A DNA stretch of 64,000 nt from an uncultured Tolumonas sp. (GTDB lineage Bacteria; Pseudomonadota; Gammaproteobacteria; Enterobacterales; Aeromonadaceae), in the NCBI RefSeq assembly GCF_963678185.1, contig NZ_OY782757.1:3884913-3948912 (forward strand). The letters are read 5' to 3'. The translations under genes were made by a program, and so were the position numbers. Shown here one piece after another: positions 44,520 through 55,538 of this stretch. How positions within the stretch are numbered: the stretch's first letter is position 1; the number at the start of each line of letters is the position of its first letter. The notes under the pieces are model-generated. The model was given only the letters and a program-made list of their open reading frames with translations. It had not been told where the DNA came from and made no database searches.

Positions 44520-44948
44520 ATGTCTCGCTGGTATTGGATATTGTTGCTGCTAAGTTCTGTTTTTCTGGCTAGTTGCACCACGCATCGGGTAACACATTAT
44601 GCCCGTGAAACACCTGATGAATTTCCGGTATTGCGTTCAGTTGGTTACGGTATTGTTGATGTGCAACCAGGGCCAACTCGTTCGGAAAAAATCCTGCAGG
44701 CAATCAGGGCATCAAAATTAGATGCCTATCGTGAATTAACGGAACAGGTGTATGGCAACGCCATCCAAGCGGATACAACGTATAAAGACAATCGTCAGGC
44801 TAGTAACCGCATGCATGCGAATGTCGATGGTCTATTGCGTGGAGCGCGGGTTGTGAAGAGTTATCCGGTAGATAATATGTATGCGACAGAGCTAGAGCTG
44901 GATACCAAGGTGCTCTATAACATTTACCAGATGGATCATGCTTATTAA
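44520..44948 (+). CDS. flgP: Flagellar outer-membrane lipoprotein FlgP
   Basis: 142 residues with GGAGG before the ATG. Signal peptide and lipobox LASC, lipidated Cys18. LPP20-type domain with SEKILQAIRASKLDAYRELTEQVYG. In Vibrio and Campylobacter FlgP forms a basal disk-type structure around the motor. Last gene of the flgOP unit, terminator follows. Confidence 0.88.
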   Translation: MSRWYWILLLLSSVFLASCTTHRVTHYARETPDEFPVLRSVGYGIVDVQPGPTRSEKILQAIRASKLDAYRELTEQVYGNAIQADTTYKDNRQASNRMHANVDGLLRGARVVKSYPVDNMYATELELDTKVLYNIYQMDHAY

Positions 44949-44953
44949 GTTTT

Positions 44954-44977
44954 AACTCCCGCGAAAGCGGGAGTTTT
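44954..44977. terminator. Terminator between flgP and ruvX
   Basis: AACTCCCGC-GAAA-GCGGGAGTT followed by TT; a stable GNRA-type loop. Serves flgOP and possibly the converging ruvX. Confidence 0.8.
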
Positions 44978-44991
44978 GTTATGCGTCTTGG

Positions 44992-45426
44992 TTATGCACC
45001 GTAGTGCGATTCCATCCAACTTTCTAATATTAATTGGGCTGAAACCGCATCAACACGGCTTTTACCTAAGGCTTTATAGCCTCCGTGTTCAAAGAGGCGG
45101 GCTTTGGCATCAGTCGTGGTGAGTCGTTCATCTTTGAATTCCACCTGAAAACCGAAACGACCATGTAGTCGCTGGCCAAATTTACGCGCGCGTACCGTCA
45201 TTTCCTGTTCAGTACCATCCATATTGAGCGGTAAACCGACGACTAACAGATCTGGTTGCCACTCCTTCAGTAGCTTTTCCAGCTGCACCCAGTCTGGAAT
45301 ACCCTCATTGGCTTTCAATGAGGTTAATGGCGACGCAGTGCCGGTGATTTCTTGCCCTGTGGCAATACCAATACTGCGGGTACCAAAGTCAAACCCCATG
45401 AGTGAACGATTACCGATTTCTTTCAT
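44992..45426 (-). CDS. ruvX: Holliday-junction-resolvase-like protein RuvX/YqgF
   Basis: 144 residues, RNase H fold. N-terminal [17 protein letters not shown] with the catalytic Asp, then [18 protein letters not shown] and [12 protein letters not shown]. Known to act in 16S rRNA 5'-end maturation in several bacteria. Overlaps the yqgE stop by four bases. Last gene of the rsmE-gshB-yqgE-ruvX unit, same order as in E. coli. Confidence 0.92.
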   Translation of the reverse strand: MKEIGNRSLMGFDFGTRSIGIATGQEITGTASPLTSLKANEGIPDWVQLEKLLKEWQPDLLVVGLPLNMDGTEQEMTVRARKFGQRLHGRFGFQVEFKDERLTTTDAKARLFEHGGYKALGKSRVDAVSAQLILESWMESHYGA

Positions 45427-45977
45427 GCGTGGCCTGCCCCTGGTGCAAGCTGCCAGATATCAATACCAATTGATTTACTGGCGGCTAACCAGCGATCTTC
45501 AACCGGCGTATTAAAAATGATCTCTGACGAAGCTGGAATCGTCAGCCAGACATTATCCAAAATTTCCTGTTCCAACTGGCCTGCCTCCCAGCCTGCATAA
45601 CCGAGCGCAATCATGTAATTTTTCGGCTCAGCAGAAGTGCCAAGAGTCGATAAAATATCCAGTGATGAGGTCATCATGAGTTCATTGGTTATCGATAACG
45701 AGGCGTGAAAACCATCCATCGGTGTATGCAAGACAAAACCACGATCAGTGTTCACCGGCCCGCCAGACATAACGGGTTTACCTGAAAGTAGAAAAGCGGA
45801 GTTACCGAGTTTCATCTGCGTCAATAACTGGCAGATATCAATATCCAGTTCCACATTCAGCACAATTCCCATCGCGCCTTTTTCATTATGTTCACATAAA
45901 TAAATAAGGGAACGCTCAAAAACAGAGTCGTTGAGCGTTGGCATTGCAACCAGAAAATAATTCTGTAATGACTGCAT
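45423..45977 (-). CDS. yqgE: YqgE family protein (UPF0301)
   Basis: 184 residues from the ATG at 45977, where AGGA is correctly spaced; the preceding ATG at 45980 is too close to it, and the frame beyond overlaps gshB. Blocks [36 protein letters not shown] and [14 protein letters not shown] match YqgE. Cytosolic, unknown role, often encoded with ruvX. Confidence 0.9.
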   Translation of the reverse strand: MQSLQNYFLVAMPTLNDSVFERSLIYLCEHNEKGAMGIVLNVELDIDICQLLTQMKLGNSAFLLSGKPVMSGGPVNTDRGFVLHTPMDGFHASLSITNELMMTSSLDILSTLGTSAEPKNYMIALGYAGWEAGQLEQEILDNVWLTIPASSEIIFNTPVEDRWLAASKSIGIDIWQLAPGAGHA

Positions 45978-45996
45978 CATTCCTAAAGAGGGTTCC

Positions 45997-46953
45997 TTAA
46001 CTGGCTTTACTGATGCGGCGTTCAATCGCATCCATCAGCAAACCACAAATATTAATATCAAATTGTGCTTCGATTTCCCGAACACAGGTTGGGCTGGTCA
46101 CGTTAATTTCAGTGAGTCGGTCACCGATAATATCTAGGCCAACAAAAATCAATCCTTTGGCTTTCAGGGTCGGACCAACAGCACGTGCAATTTTCCAGTC
46201 TGCTTCAGTCAATTCACGCGGTTCACCGCGTCCGCCGGCGGCCAGATTACCGCGTGTTTCCCCTTGCGAGGGAATGCGAGCCAGGCAGTAGGGAACCGGC
46301 TCACCATCAATCACCAATACTCGTTTGTCGCCATCTTTGATCGCAGGTAAATAAGATTGCGCCATACAATAACGGGAACCATGTTCGGTGAGTGTTTCGA
46401 TAATAACACCGACGTTAGGGTCATCATGCTTCATGCGAAAAATAGAGGCACCACCCATACCATCCAGCGGTTTTAAGATCACATCCTGATGTTGCTGGTG
46501 GAAAGAGCGCAATTTGGCGGAAGAACGGGTCACCAGCGTAGTTGGCGTATGTTCGGCAAACCAGGCGGTAAACAGCTTTTCGTTAGCATCCCGCAGGCTT
46601 TGCGGTTTGTTAACAATCAGGGTGCCTTGTTCTTCAGCACGTTCGAGCAAATAAGTCGCATAAATGAATTCAGTATCAAACGGTGGATCTTTACGCATCA
46701 GGATCACATCAAGTTCATGCAATGGCTGATCAACGACTTCACCGAGCGAATACCAACAGGTGTAATCCTGACGGACTTCCAACGGGCGCATGGTAGCATA
46801 AGAGATACCTTGCTCGAGATAGAGATCATTCATCTCCATGTAATAGAGTTCGTAACCACGTTGCTGGGCTTCCAGTAACATAGCGAAGCTGGTGTCTTTT
46901 TTGATATTGATGGACTGAATAGGGTCCATCACAATGCCTAATTTAATGCTCAT
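45997..46953 (-). CDS. gshB: Glutathione synthetase
   Basis: 318 residues from the ATG at 46953 with AGGAGAG upstream. ATP-grasp enzyme joining gamma-glutamylcysteine and glycine. Blocks LGIVMDPIQSINIKKDTSFAML, LMRKDPPFDTEFIYATYLLE, LKPLDGMGGASIFR, and RGNLAAGGRGEP (the substrate loop) are conserved, with INVTSPTCVREIE at the end. Length is as in E. coli (316). Confidence 0.95.
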   Translation of the reverse strand: MSIKLGIVMDPIQSINIKKDTSFAMLLEAQQRGYELYYMEMNDLYLEQGISYATMRPLEVRQDYTCWYSLGEVVDQPLHELDVILMRKDPPFDTEFIYATYLLERAEEQGTLIVNKPQSLRDANEKLFTAWFAEHTPTTLVTRSSAKLRSFHQQHQDVILKPLDGMGGASIFRMKHDDPNVGVIIETLTEHGSRYCMAQSYLPAIKDGDKRVLVIDGEPVPYCLARIPSQGETRGNLAAGGRGEPRELTEADWKIARAVGPTLKAKGLIFVGLDIIGDRLTEINVTSPTCVREIEAQFDINICGLLMDAIERRISKAS

Positions 46954-46961
46954 TTGCTCTC

Positions 46962-47693
46962 CTAAGACAGATCGCCGAAACGACATTGCAGCGCGGTAAT
47001 AGCGGTCAAAGCTGCGGTTTCAGTGCGTAATACACGTGGACCAAGCAGCATTTCCTGAAAATGATATTGTTCTGTTAATGCGATTTCATCATCTGACAAA
47101 CCACCTTCCGGACCAATCACCAGTCGGACACCTTTTTCTGGTACAGGTAAAGTGCCTACCGAATAGGCTGCTCTGGGGTGAAGGGTCAGTTTAAGCTCAT
47201 CTGTGGGTTCAGCCAGCCAGTTTTCCAGTGACATAACAGGGCGCACAAGTGGAACGCTATTACGGCCACACTGTTCACAAGCGCTGATGGCAATTTTTTG
47301 CCATTGCTCCAGTTTTTTATCCAGACGATCGCCGTGTAATTTGACGCCGCACCGGGAAGACCATAACGGCGTGATCACGTTAACGCCCAGCTCAACCGAT
47401 TTCTGGATGGTAAATTCCATCTTATCGCCACGGCTGATAACTTGACCTAAATGGATCGCAAGTGGCGATTCTACCGAGTGATCATTAAAACTATCAACCC
47501 GAACAATCACTTGTTTCTTACCACTTTCAATAATCGTGGCTTGATATTGACCACCGTGGCCGTTGAACAGACAAATTTCCTGATCGGGTAACATGCGTAA
47601 CACTCGCCCGACATGGTTTGCAGCATCTTCTTGTAAGTTAACGGTGGCGCCAATGCTCAATGGAGAGTCTTGATAAATTCGTGGAATGCGCAT
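46962..47693 (-). CDS. rsmE: 16S rRNA m3U1498 methyltransferase
   Basis: 243 residues, SPOUT fold. N-terminal PUA-like part ([21 protein letters not shown]), then the knotted SAM-binding part with [14 protein letters not shown] and [16 protein letters not shown]. It modifies U1498 of 16S rRNA. First gene of the rsmE-gshB-yqgE-ruvX unit; 8 bases to gshB. Confidence 0.95.
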   Translation of the reverse strand: MRIPRIYQDSPLSIGATVNLQEDAANHVGRVLRMLPDQEICLFNGHGGQYQATIIESGKKQVIVRVDSFNDHSVESPLAIHLGQVISRGDKMEFTIQKSVELGVNVITPLWSSRCGVKLHGDRLDKKLEQWQKIAISACEQCGRNSVPLVRPVMSLENWLAEPTDELKLTLHPRAAYSVGTLPVPEKGVRLVIGPEGGLSDDEIALTEQYHFQEMLLGPRVLRTETAALTAITALQCRFGDLS

Positions 47694-47834
47694 TTTAGCG
47701 ACATTGCTCCTTCACTATATTTTTACTATAACCGCATAACGAGGGTGTAAATCAGATGTTGCAAGGATAACATGCTTGCGATTCTTGATAGTAATCTTGT
47801 TAAGCGTGAATTGGCATTCAGAAAGGAGCATGCA

Positions 47835-48665
47835 ATGGATTTAACCAAGATGATTGGTTTTGGTGTGGCGGGTAACTTTGCCGGACATTTGGAACAGGCG
47901 GGCGAAGCCAGTGACTTTGTGAATGTTAAAGTAAAAGATGCTATTCAGCCGAAAGCCATATTCCCATTTTATGTACCGCACATTGAAAACAGTTTTCTGA
48001 ATGTATTTCCGATATCTCATCATCAGATCCAGTTTCCTGATGGTGCTGATAATCTGCAGATCGAACCGGAAGTTTGTCTGATTTGTGATGTGGTATATGA
48101 CAACCAGATCGTTAAAGATCTGATTCCGCGTGAGTTTGCGGCATTTAATGACTGCTCTATTCGTCGCCCTGGTGCACGGAAGATTAGTGAAAAGAAAAAC
48201 TGGGGCCCATCCAGTAAAGGCATGTCATCACAGCGCATCACGCTGGATAAATTTGCCGAAGGTGGTGAGTTGGATTGTTACCATATCGCCAGCTTTTTAC
48301 GCCGTAATGGGGAATGTTATCCGTATGGTTTAGACAGCCCAACGGTGGAATACAGCTATTTTCACGAAACCTTACTGAATTGGGTCATCGATAAGATGAA
48401 TCATCAGCAGGATGAAGGCCCTGCGGAAGATATTGCTGCCTTGTTGAAAGCAGCACAACATCCGCAACAGGTGATCATTAGTATCGGCGCTACTCGCTAC
48501 ACACCATTTGGTGAGCAAAATTTCCTGCAACCGGGCGATGAAAGTATTGTGGTTGTTTATGATGCCCGCCGTTATAACGCAGAACAGATCCGTCAAATGG
48601 CCAATGCCGGTGAATTTACGGGCGAGGGGATGAGTCTGTTACGTCAGTTAGTAGTTGCAGATTAG
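47835..48665 (+). CDS. DUF5718 family protein (FAA-hydrolase-like)
   Basis: 276 residues from the ATG at 47835 with AGGAG six bases upstream; an earlier frame start at 47772 is not supported. N-terminal LTKMIGFGVAGNFAGHLEQAGEA, then IEPEVCLICDVVYD and RPGARKISEKKNWGPSSKGMS, which looks like the FAH fold. Enzymatic role unknown. Its last 50 bases overlap the end of sprT, which converges from the other strand. Confidence 0.78.
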   Translation: MDLTKMIGFGVAGNFAGHLEQAGEASDFVNVKVKDAIQPKAIFPFYVPHIENSFLNVFPISHHQIQFPDGADNLQIEPEVCLICDVVYDNQIVKDLIPREFAAFNDCSIRRPGARKISEKKNWGPSSKGMSSQRITLDKFAEGGELDCYHIASFLRRNGECYPYGLDSPTVEYSYFHETLLNWVIDKMNHQQDEGPAEDIAALLKAAQHPQQVIISIGATRYTPFGEQNFLQPGDESIVVVYDARRYNAEQIRQMANAGEFTGEGMSLLRQLVVAD

Positions 48666-49140
48666 CACCGCAACGACGACAGCAATATTGCCGGTCACCG
48701 CGTAAAATTGCGCGGTGACGCCGCACTGATAATTGATGTTGCTGGCAGTCACAATGATATGCGTAAACAGCGCCCTGAACTTTAGTTACATCCATTTTAT
48801 GGGTGGTGCGGGGCGTAATGTTAAATACTTCCCACATCACTTTTCGCCATTCTGCACCATGTGGTTTCACTTGTCCCCAGATTGCATGCACCACCAAATG
48901 GGCAATCTCATGCGGGATCACCTCATTTTCAAACTCAGCCTGATTATCTTGCAACAAAACCGGATTAAGCCTTATATGCCAGTCGCGTAACCGTGCTGTA
49001 CCCGCACATTTGCCACGCTGATCTAACGTGATTTTTGGGTGATTAAATTCACGTTTGAAGTAACGGGCAGCCAAAGACAGATAATGGCTGGTTACCACTT
49101 CGATCTGGATCAGGTTAGCAATGTTGGGTCTATTTAGCAT
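48616..49140 (-). CDS. sprT: SprT-family zinc metalloprotease-like protein
   Basis: 174 residues. Zinc motif His77-Glu78-Ile-Ala-His81 in IPHEIAHLVVH, and a C-terminal zinc ribbon with Cys in YHCDCQQHQ and QYCCRRCGAN. The family includes the protease domain of human SPRTN; the bacterial role is uncertain. Near metK, rsmE and gshB as in E. coli. The tail overlaps the convergent DUF5718 gene by 50 bases. Confidence 0.9.
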   Translation of the reverse strand: MLNRPNIANLIQIEVVTSHYLSLAARYFKREFNHPKITLDQRGKCAGTARLRDWHIRLNPVLLQDNQAEFENEVIPHEIAHLVVHAIWGQVKPHGAEWRKVMWEVFNITPRTTHKMDVTKVQGAVYAYHCDCQQHQLSVRRHRAILRGDRQYCCRRCGANLQLLTDVTDSSPRP

Positions 49141-49202
49141 TTACAGGAGGAAAAAAGGACTGCTTTGGCGGGAGTATACAGATAAAACAGCGGAGTTTAT
49201 CG

Positions 49203-49228
49203 ATAAAATAAAGGGGCCGAAGCCCCTT
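49203..49228 (-). terminator. metK terminator
   Basis: AAGGGGC-CGAA-GCCCCTT; on the minus strand followed by TATTTTAT. Directly downstream of metK. Confidence 0.8.
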
Positions 49229-49239
49229 AACATCACGAA

Positions 49240-50394
49240 TTATTTCAAACCAGCTAAGTCGCGCAGTAATGCGGCTTTATCGGTTTTTTCCCATGGGAAC
49301 TCTTCGCGTCCGAAGTGGCCATAAGCCGCAGTTTGTTTGTAGATCGGTTGGATCAGATCCAGCATTTCAATCAGGCCATATGGGCGCAGATCGAACTGAT
49401 CACGTACCAACTGAGTCAATAATTCTTCACTGACTTTGCCAGTGCCAAATGTTTCAACGCTGATAGAAGTTGGCTCAGCAACACCGATGGCGTAGGAAAC
49501 CTGAATTTCACAGCGATCAGCTAAACCGGCTGCCACAATGTTTTTCGCTACATAACGCGCTGCATAAGCGGCTGAACGGTCAACTTTAGATGGGTCTTTA
49601 CCAGAGAAAGCACCGCCACCGTGACGAGCCATACCACCGTAGGTATCGACGATGATTTTACGGCCAGTCAGACCACAGTCACCCATTGGGCCACCGATAA
49701 CAAAACGGCCAGTTGGGTTAATAAAGTATTTGGTATTTTTGCTCAACCATTCTGCAGGCAATACCGGTTTTAGGATCTCTTCGTGTACTGCTTCGATCAG
49801 ATCTGGCTGGCTAATATCTGGTGAATGCTGTGTTGACAGAACAACGGCATCGATACCTTCGATTTTGCCTTGTTTGTCATAAATAAAGGTGATTTGGCTT
49901 TTTGCATCCGGGCGCAACCATGGCAACGTGCCATTTTTACGTACTTCAGATTGGCGCTTAACCAGACGATGAGCGTAAGTAATTGGCGCAGGCATCAATA
50001 CGTCAGTTTCGTTTGATGCATAACCAAACATCAGACCTTGGTCGCCAGCACCCTGTTCTTTTGGATCAGCACGATCAACACCCTGATTGATATCAGGAGA
50101 CTGTTTACCGATGGCATTCAGTACTGCACAAGAATGCGCGTCAAAACCCATATCTGAGTGGGTATAGCCGATATCACAAACGGTTTTACGCACCAGTTCT
50201 TCAATATCAACCCATGCAGTGGTTGTGATTTCACCACCAACCAGCACCATGCCAGTTTTGACGAAAGTTTCACAAGCGACACGCGCTTTTGGATCCTGCT
50301 CCAGAATGGCATCCAGCACCGCGTCGGAAATCTGATCCGCGATTTTATCTGGATGTCCTTCAGCAACGGATTCGGAGGTAAACAGTCTTGCCAT
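49240..50394 (-). CDS. metK: S-adenosylmethionine synthetase
   Basis: 384 residues, the E. coli length. It makes SAM from methionine and ATP. N-terminal [20 protein letters not shown] with the ATP-binding His, the [12 protein letters not shown] hexapeptide region, and [23 protein letters not shown] are conserved. Divergent from tkt. A MetJ-type operator lies 71 bases upstream. Confidence 0.96.
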   Translation of the reverse strand: MARLFTSESVAEGHPDKIADQISDAVLDAILEQDPKARVACETFVKTGMVLVGGEITTTAWVDIEELVRKTVCDIGYTHSDMGFDAHSCAVLNAIGKQSPDINQGVDRADPKEQGAGDQGLMFGYASNETDVLMPAPITYAHRLVKRQSEVRKNGTLPWLRPDAKSQITFIYDKQGKIEGIDAVVLSTQHSPDISQPDLIEAVHEEILKPVLPAEWLSKNTKYFINPTGRFVIGGPMGDCGLTGRKIIVDTYGGMARHGGGAFSGKDPSKVDRSAAYAARYVAKNIVAAGLADRCEIQVSYAIGVAEPTSISVETFGTGKVSEELLTQLVRDQFDLRPYGLIEMLDLIQPIYKQTAAYGHFGREEFPWEKTDKAALLRDLAGLK

Positions 50395-50464
50395 TTTAAT
50401 TCTCTGTGTAAAAAGTTGAAGGCGATTGCAAAGCGGTTAATAACCTGATTGCAAATAGCAGTAT

Positions 50465-50480
50465 CCACATCTGGACGTCT
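50465..50480. promoter_or_regulatory. MetJ-type operator upstream of metK
   Basis: Two adjacent met boxes, CCACATCT and GGACGTCT, match AGACGTCT at 5 and 7 of 8 positions. A TTGACT -35 on the minus strand (50506-50501) lies just upstream, so the boxes cover the -10 region. The remainder of 50395-50669 has no gene. Confidence 0.55.
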
Positions 50481-50669
50481 ATCTATGTGACTATTGTCGC
50501 AGTCAATAGAGATATCGTCAATGTACGGGGAAAATTAAGCCTCAGATCATTAAGTAAGAGGTATATCGCAATAAAATAACCGAGATAACATTTGCGCAAC
50601 CGGTGATCAGTTTGGGACAATACACGCCTTACTTAAATGTATAGACCTAAATGAAAGCAGGAGTGACAA

Positions 50670-52670
50670 ATGCCCTCTCGTAAAGAGTTAGCCAATGCCA
50701 TCCGGGCATTGAGCATGGATGCAGTTCAAAAAGCCAATTCCGGCCACCCGGGCGCCCCGATGGGCATGGCTGATATTGCTGAAGTGCTGTGGCGCGACTT
50801 TTTGAACCACAACCCAGCTAACCCAAAATGGAGCGAGCGTGACCGTTTCATCCTATCCAACGGTCATGGTTCGATGCTGCTGTACTCCTTGTTGCATCTG
50901 TCTGGTTATGACCTGTCCATTGAAGATCTGAAAAATTTCCGTCAGCTGCACTCCCGTACACCAGGTCACCCTGAATACGGTTATGCACCAGGTGTTGAAA
51001 CAACCACCGGCCCATTAGGTCAGGGTATTACCAACGGTGTTGGTATGGCGCTGGCAGAAAAAGTGCTGGCTGCACAATTCAACCGTCCTGATTTTGATAT
51101 CGTCGACCATCACACCTACGTGTTTATGGGCGACGGTTGCATGATGGAAGGTATTTCCCACGAAGCGTGCTCACTGGCTGGAACTCTGAAACTGGGCAAA
51201 CTGATCGCATTCTGGGATGACAACGGTATCTCTATCGACGGTCATGTTGAAGGCTGGTTTACTGATGATACCCCTGCTCGTTTTGAAGCGTATGGCTGGC
51301 ATGTGATCCGTGCTGTTGACGGCCATGATGCAGATGCAGTTAAAGCGGCTATCGAAGCGGCAAAAGCGGAAACTGACAAACCAACTCTGATCTGCTGTAA
51401 GACTGTGATCGGTTTTGGTTCACCAAACAAAGCCGGTTCACACGATTGCCACGGTTCACCATTAGGTGCTGCTGAAATTGCCGCTGCACGTGAGTTCCTG
51501 GGTTGGAGTCATGAGCCGTTTGTTATTCCTGCTGACATTGCAACCGAATGGAATGCGAAAGACGCGGGTGTTGCGAAAGAAGCTGCATGGAATGAGAAAT
51601 ATGCTGCTTATGCCGAAGCACATCCAGAGCTAGCTGCAGAATACAAACGTCGCGTGAATGGTGATTTACCAGCTAACTGGGCCGAAGCATCACAAGCGTT
51701 TGTTGAACAATTGCAAGCCAATCCATCGAAAATTGCTTCCCGTAAAGCCAGCCAGAATGCGATTGAAGCCTTTGGTAAATTACTGCCTGAATTCCTGGGC
51801 GGTTCTGCTGACTTGGCGCCATCGAACCTGACCATGTGGTCTGGCTCAGAATCACTGACGGCTGATGATGCTTCTGGTAACTATGTCCACTACGGTGTGC
51901 GTGAGTTTGCGATGTCAGCCATGATGAATGGTGTGGCGCTGCACGGCGGTTTCATTCCTTACGGTGCCACTTTCCTGATGTTTATGGAATATGCGCGTAA
52001 TGCATTACGCATGGCCGCGCTGATGAAACAACGCGCCATCTTCGTTTATACTCACGACTCCATCGGTCTGGGTGAAGACGGCCCGACGCATCAGCCGGTA
52101 GAGCAGATGGCATCATTGCGTCTGACACCGAACATGAGCACATGGCGTCCATGTGACCAAGTTGAATCAGCGATTGCGTGGAAATATGCCGTTGAACGCA
52201 AAGATGGCCCAAGTGCGCTGATTTTCTCGCGTCAGAACCTGGCACAGATGGATCGTACCCCAGCTCAGTTGGCGAATGTCTACAAAGGCGGTTATGTTCT
52301 GCGTGACAGCGAAGGCACGCCGGATGCGATCCTGATCGCAACGGGTTCTGAAGTGGAACTGGCGATGCTGGCTGCGGCTGAACTGACGGCAAAAGGTCGT
52401 CAGGTCCGTGTTGTCTCTATTCCATGTACCGATGCGTTCGATGCGCAATCTGCTGAATACAAAGAATCGGTATTACCAGCAGCAGTGACTAAACGTGTTG
52501 CAGTGGAAGCCGGTATTGCTGACTACTGGTACAAATATGTTGGTTTGAACGGCCAAATCATTGGTATGCGCTCGTTTGGTGAATCCGCGCCCGCTGAATT
52601 ACTGTTCCAACAATTCGGCTTCACGGTCGAAAATGTGGTGCAAACTGTTGAAAGTTTGTTCCAGGCGTAA
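50670..52670 (+). CDS. tkt: Transketolase
   Basis: 666 residues, normal for tktA. Thiamine-diphosphate enzyme of the pentose phosphate pathway. N-terminal [30 protein letters not shown], ThDP motif MGDGCMMEG...WDDNGI, and the pyrimidine domain with [25 protein letters not shown] precedes the ATG. Divergent from metK, as in many gammaproteobacteria. Confidence 0.96.
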   Translation: MPSRKELANAIRALSMDAVQKANSGHPGAPMGMADIAEVLWRDFLNHNPANPKWSERDRFILSNGHGSMLLYSLLHLSGYDLSIEDLKNFRQLHSRTPGHPEYGYAPGVETTTGPLGQGITNGVGMALAEKVLAAQFNRPDFDIVDHHTYVFMGDGCMMEGISHEACSLAGTLKLGKLIAFWDDNGISIDGHVEGWFTDDTPARFEAYGWHVIRAVDGHDADAVKAAIEAAKAETDKPTLICCKTVIGFGSPNKAGSHDCHGSPLGAAEIAAAREFLGWSHEPFVIPADIATEWNAKDAGVAKEAAWNEKYAAYAEAHPELAAEYKRRVNGDLPANWAEASQAFVEQLQANPSKIASRKASQNAIEAFGKLLPEFLGGSADLAPSNLTMWSGSESLTADDASGNYVHYGVREFAMSAMMNGVALHGGFIPYGATFLMFMEYARNALRMAALMKQRAIFVYTHDSIGLGEDGPTHQPVEQMASLRLTPNMSTWRPCDQVESAIAWKYAVERKDGPSALIFSRQNLAQMDRTPAQLANVYKGGYVLRDSEGTPDAILIATGSEVELAMLAAAELTAKGRQVRVVSIPCTDAFDAQSAEYKESVLPAAVTKRVAVEAGIADYWYKYVGLNGQIIGMRSFGESAPAELLFQQFGFTVENVVQTVESLFQA

Positions 52671-52680
52671 ATGCAATGTT

Positions 52681-52708
52681 AAACGGGAGCTTCGGCTCCC
52701 GTTTTTTT
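52681..52708 (+). terminator. Terminator after tkt
   Basis: AAACGGGAGC-TTCG-GCTCCCGTTTTTTT with the stable UUCG loop. It separates tkt from pgk. Confidence 0.92.
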
Positions 52709-52784
52709 CACAGAAAATCTGTGTCAAGTATCGCGTTTGATGCATAAGCACAGTAAACTCTTTGCGTTTGAATGATTAGTAGGT

Positions 52785-52801
52785 CACAACAAGCTGTTGT
52801 G
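52785..52801. promoter_or_regulatory. Palindrome upstream of pgk
   Basis: CACAACA-AGC-TGTTGTG, a perfect 7-bp inverted repeat. It lies about 180 bases before pgk. The owner is unknown; it may be an operator for a carbon regulator. Confidence 0.4.
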
Positions 52802-52806
52802 GGTAT

Positions 52807-52862
52807 GACTTCAGTCTCCCTGGTTTTACATCAGGAAAAAAACAACACACACAACTGAAGTC
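52807..52862 (+). promoter_or_regulatory. Possible pgk leader stem
   Basis: GACTTCAGT and ACTGAAGTC are exact complements separated by 38 bases, and TCTCC follows each half. In RNA this would close a large loop in the pgk leader. No regulatory motif recognised. Confidence 0.35.
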
Positions 52863-52979
52863 TCCTCTCTGTAATCCGGCTGGCGTACTAACTTCATAAG
52901 TTGAGTCTTATTCAGGAAGATCAAAATAAGACCAATGGCACTGACTTCGTTATATGTCTAAAAAATATAGGGGACTAAC

Positions 52980-54143
52980 ATGTCTGTTATCAAAATGACT
53001 GATCTGGATCTGGCTGGTAAGCGCGTACTCGTTCGTGCAGACCTGAACGTACCAGTGAAAGATGGTAAAGTAACTTCTGACGCACGTATCGTTGCAACTC
53101 TGCCGACCATCAAACTGGCTCTGGAAAAAGGCGCCAAGTTAATGATCACTTCTCACCTGGGTCGTCCGACTGAAGGCGAGTACAACGAAGAGTTCTCTCT
53201 GCTGCCAGTAGTGAACTACCTGAAAGACAAACTGTCCTGCCCAGTACGTCTGGCTAAAGATTACCTGGATGGCGTTGAAGTTGCAGCCGGTGAACTGGTT
53301 GTTCTGGAAAACTGCCGTTTCAACAAAGGCGAAAAGAAAAACACTGAAGAGCTGGCTAAGAAATATGCTGCTCTGTGTGACGTATTCGTAATGGACGCTT
53401 TCGGTACTGCTCACCGCGCTGAAGGTTCAACTCACGGTGTTGCTCAATACGCACCAGTTGCTTGTGCTGGCCCACTGTTGGCTGGTGAATTAGATGCACT
53501 GGGTAAAGCAATGCTGAAACCAGAGCGCCCAATGGTTGCTATCGTTGGTGGTTCTAAAGTTTCTACCAAACTGACCGTTCTGGAATCTCTGTCAAAAATC
53601 GCTGACCAGCTGGTAGTTGGTGGTGGTATCGCTAACACTTTCATCGCGGCTGCTGGCCACAATGTTGGTAAATCTCTGTGCGAACACGACCTGATCGACA
53701 CTGCTAAGAAACTGGCTGCTGAAACTAACATTCCAGTAACTACTGACGTTGTTGTAGGTAAAGAGTTCTCTGAAACTACCCCTGCAACTATCAAAGCTGT
53801 TGCTGACGTAACTGATGACGACATGATTTTCGACATCGGTCCAGATTCTGCTAAAGCACTGGCTGACATCATCATGAACGCGAAGACTATTCTGTGGAAT
53901 GGTCCAGTAGGCGTGTTCGAGTTCGACCAATTCGCTAAAGGCACTGAAATCATCGCTAAAGCGATTGCTGAATCGCCAGCATTCTCTATCGCTGGTGGTG
54001 GCGACACTCTGGCAGCTATCGACAAGTTCGGTATCGCTGACAAAGTATCTTATATCTCTACTGGCGGTGGTGCATTCCTGGAATTCGTAGAAGGCAAAGT
54101 TCTGCCTGCAGTTGCGATTCTGGAAGAACGCGCTAAAGCGTAA
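52980..54143 (+). CDS. pgk: Phosphoglycerate kinase
   Basis: 387 residues, the E. coli length. N-terminal domain with [12 protein letters not shown] and [11 protein letters not shown]; the hinge and nucleotide part with [10 protein letters not shown] and [12 protein letters not shown]. Glycolytic ATP-forming step. Highly expressed codon pattern (CTG, GGT, GCT, AAA). The usual upstream epd gene is missing here. fbaA follows after 113 bases. Confidence 0.96.
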   Translation: MSVIKMTDLDLAGKRVLVRADLNVPVKDGKVTSDARIVATLPTIKLALEKGAKLMITSHLGRPTEGEYNEEFSLLPVVNYLKDKLSCPVRLAKDYLDGVEVAAGELVVLENCRFNKGEKKNTEELAKKYAALCDVFVMDAFGTAHRAEGSTHGVAQYAPVACAGPLLAGELDALGKAMLKPERPMVAIVGGSKVSTKLTVLESLSKIADQLVVGGGIANTFIAAAGHNVGKSLCEHDLIDTAKKLAAETNIPVTTDVVVGKEFSETTPATIKAVADVTDDDMIFDIGPDSAKALADIIMNAKTILWNGPVGVFEFDQFAKGTEIIAKAIAESPAFSIAGGGDTLAAIDKFGIADKVSYISTGGGAFLEFVEGKVLPAVAILEERAKA

Positions 54144-54149
54144 TGATTT

Positions 54150-54173
54150 AACGGGAGGCAAATGTCTCCCGTT
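54150..54173 (+). terminator. Intercistronic hairpin between pgk and fbaA
   Basis: AACGGGAG/CTCCCGTT with an 8-base loop, no strong T-run. Partial terminator or processing site between pgk and fbaA. Confidence 0.55.
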
Positions 54174-54256
54174 GCTTTGCCACTCGGCAACAAATAATTT
54201 TTTAGCAACTCGTTCAACTCGCATTTTGTAGTTGAACACCTGATAGGACCTTTGAA

Positions 54257-55333
<1,077 letters not shown>

Positions 55334-55357
55334 TTTCAGAAAAGTATTCTTTCTGAA

Positions 55358-55387
55358 TAAAAGCGCCTGCAATGCAGGCGCTTTTTT
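55358..55387 (+). terminator. Terminator after fbaA
   Basis: AAAAGCGCCTGC-AAT-GCAGGCGCTTTTTT. A second small stem (TTCAGAAA/TTTCTGAA, 55334-55356) sits just before it. Confidence 0.92.
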
Positions 55388-55456
55388 ATTGCGTAGCTTA
55401 TTATTTAGTAAAGCAAATAACTATTTGTTGTCTATGATGTATGTGAAGGTAATGTT

Positions 55457-55525
55457 ATGAAAAAGAGACTATTTGTAGTAACATTCGGCACCTTCGATCC
55501 TGAGATTCAGGTTTTATCCGGGTAG
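55457..55525 (+). CDS. Possible 22-residue leader peptide upstream of lapB
   Basis: ATG at 55457 has AAGG about eight bases upstream and encodes MKKRLFVVTFGTFDPEIQVLSG before a stop 14 bases ahead of lapB. A Lys-Lys-Arg start with a hydrophobic run hints at a genuine peptide, but length forbids proof. It may affect lapB translation. Confidence 0.3.
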   Translation: MKKRLFVVTFGTFDPEIQVLSG

Positions 55526-55538
55526 AACAAGGACAAAT

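Noticed and set aside
53592..54239. Long antisense frames across pgk and fbaA
   Set aside because: They arise from strong codon bias in highly expressed genes; they have no ribosome site and no family features.
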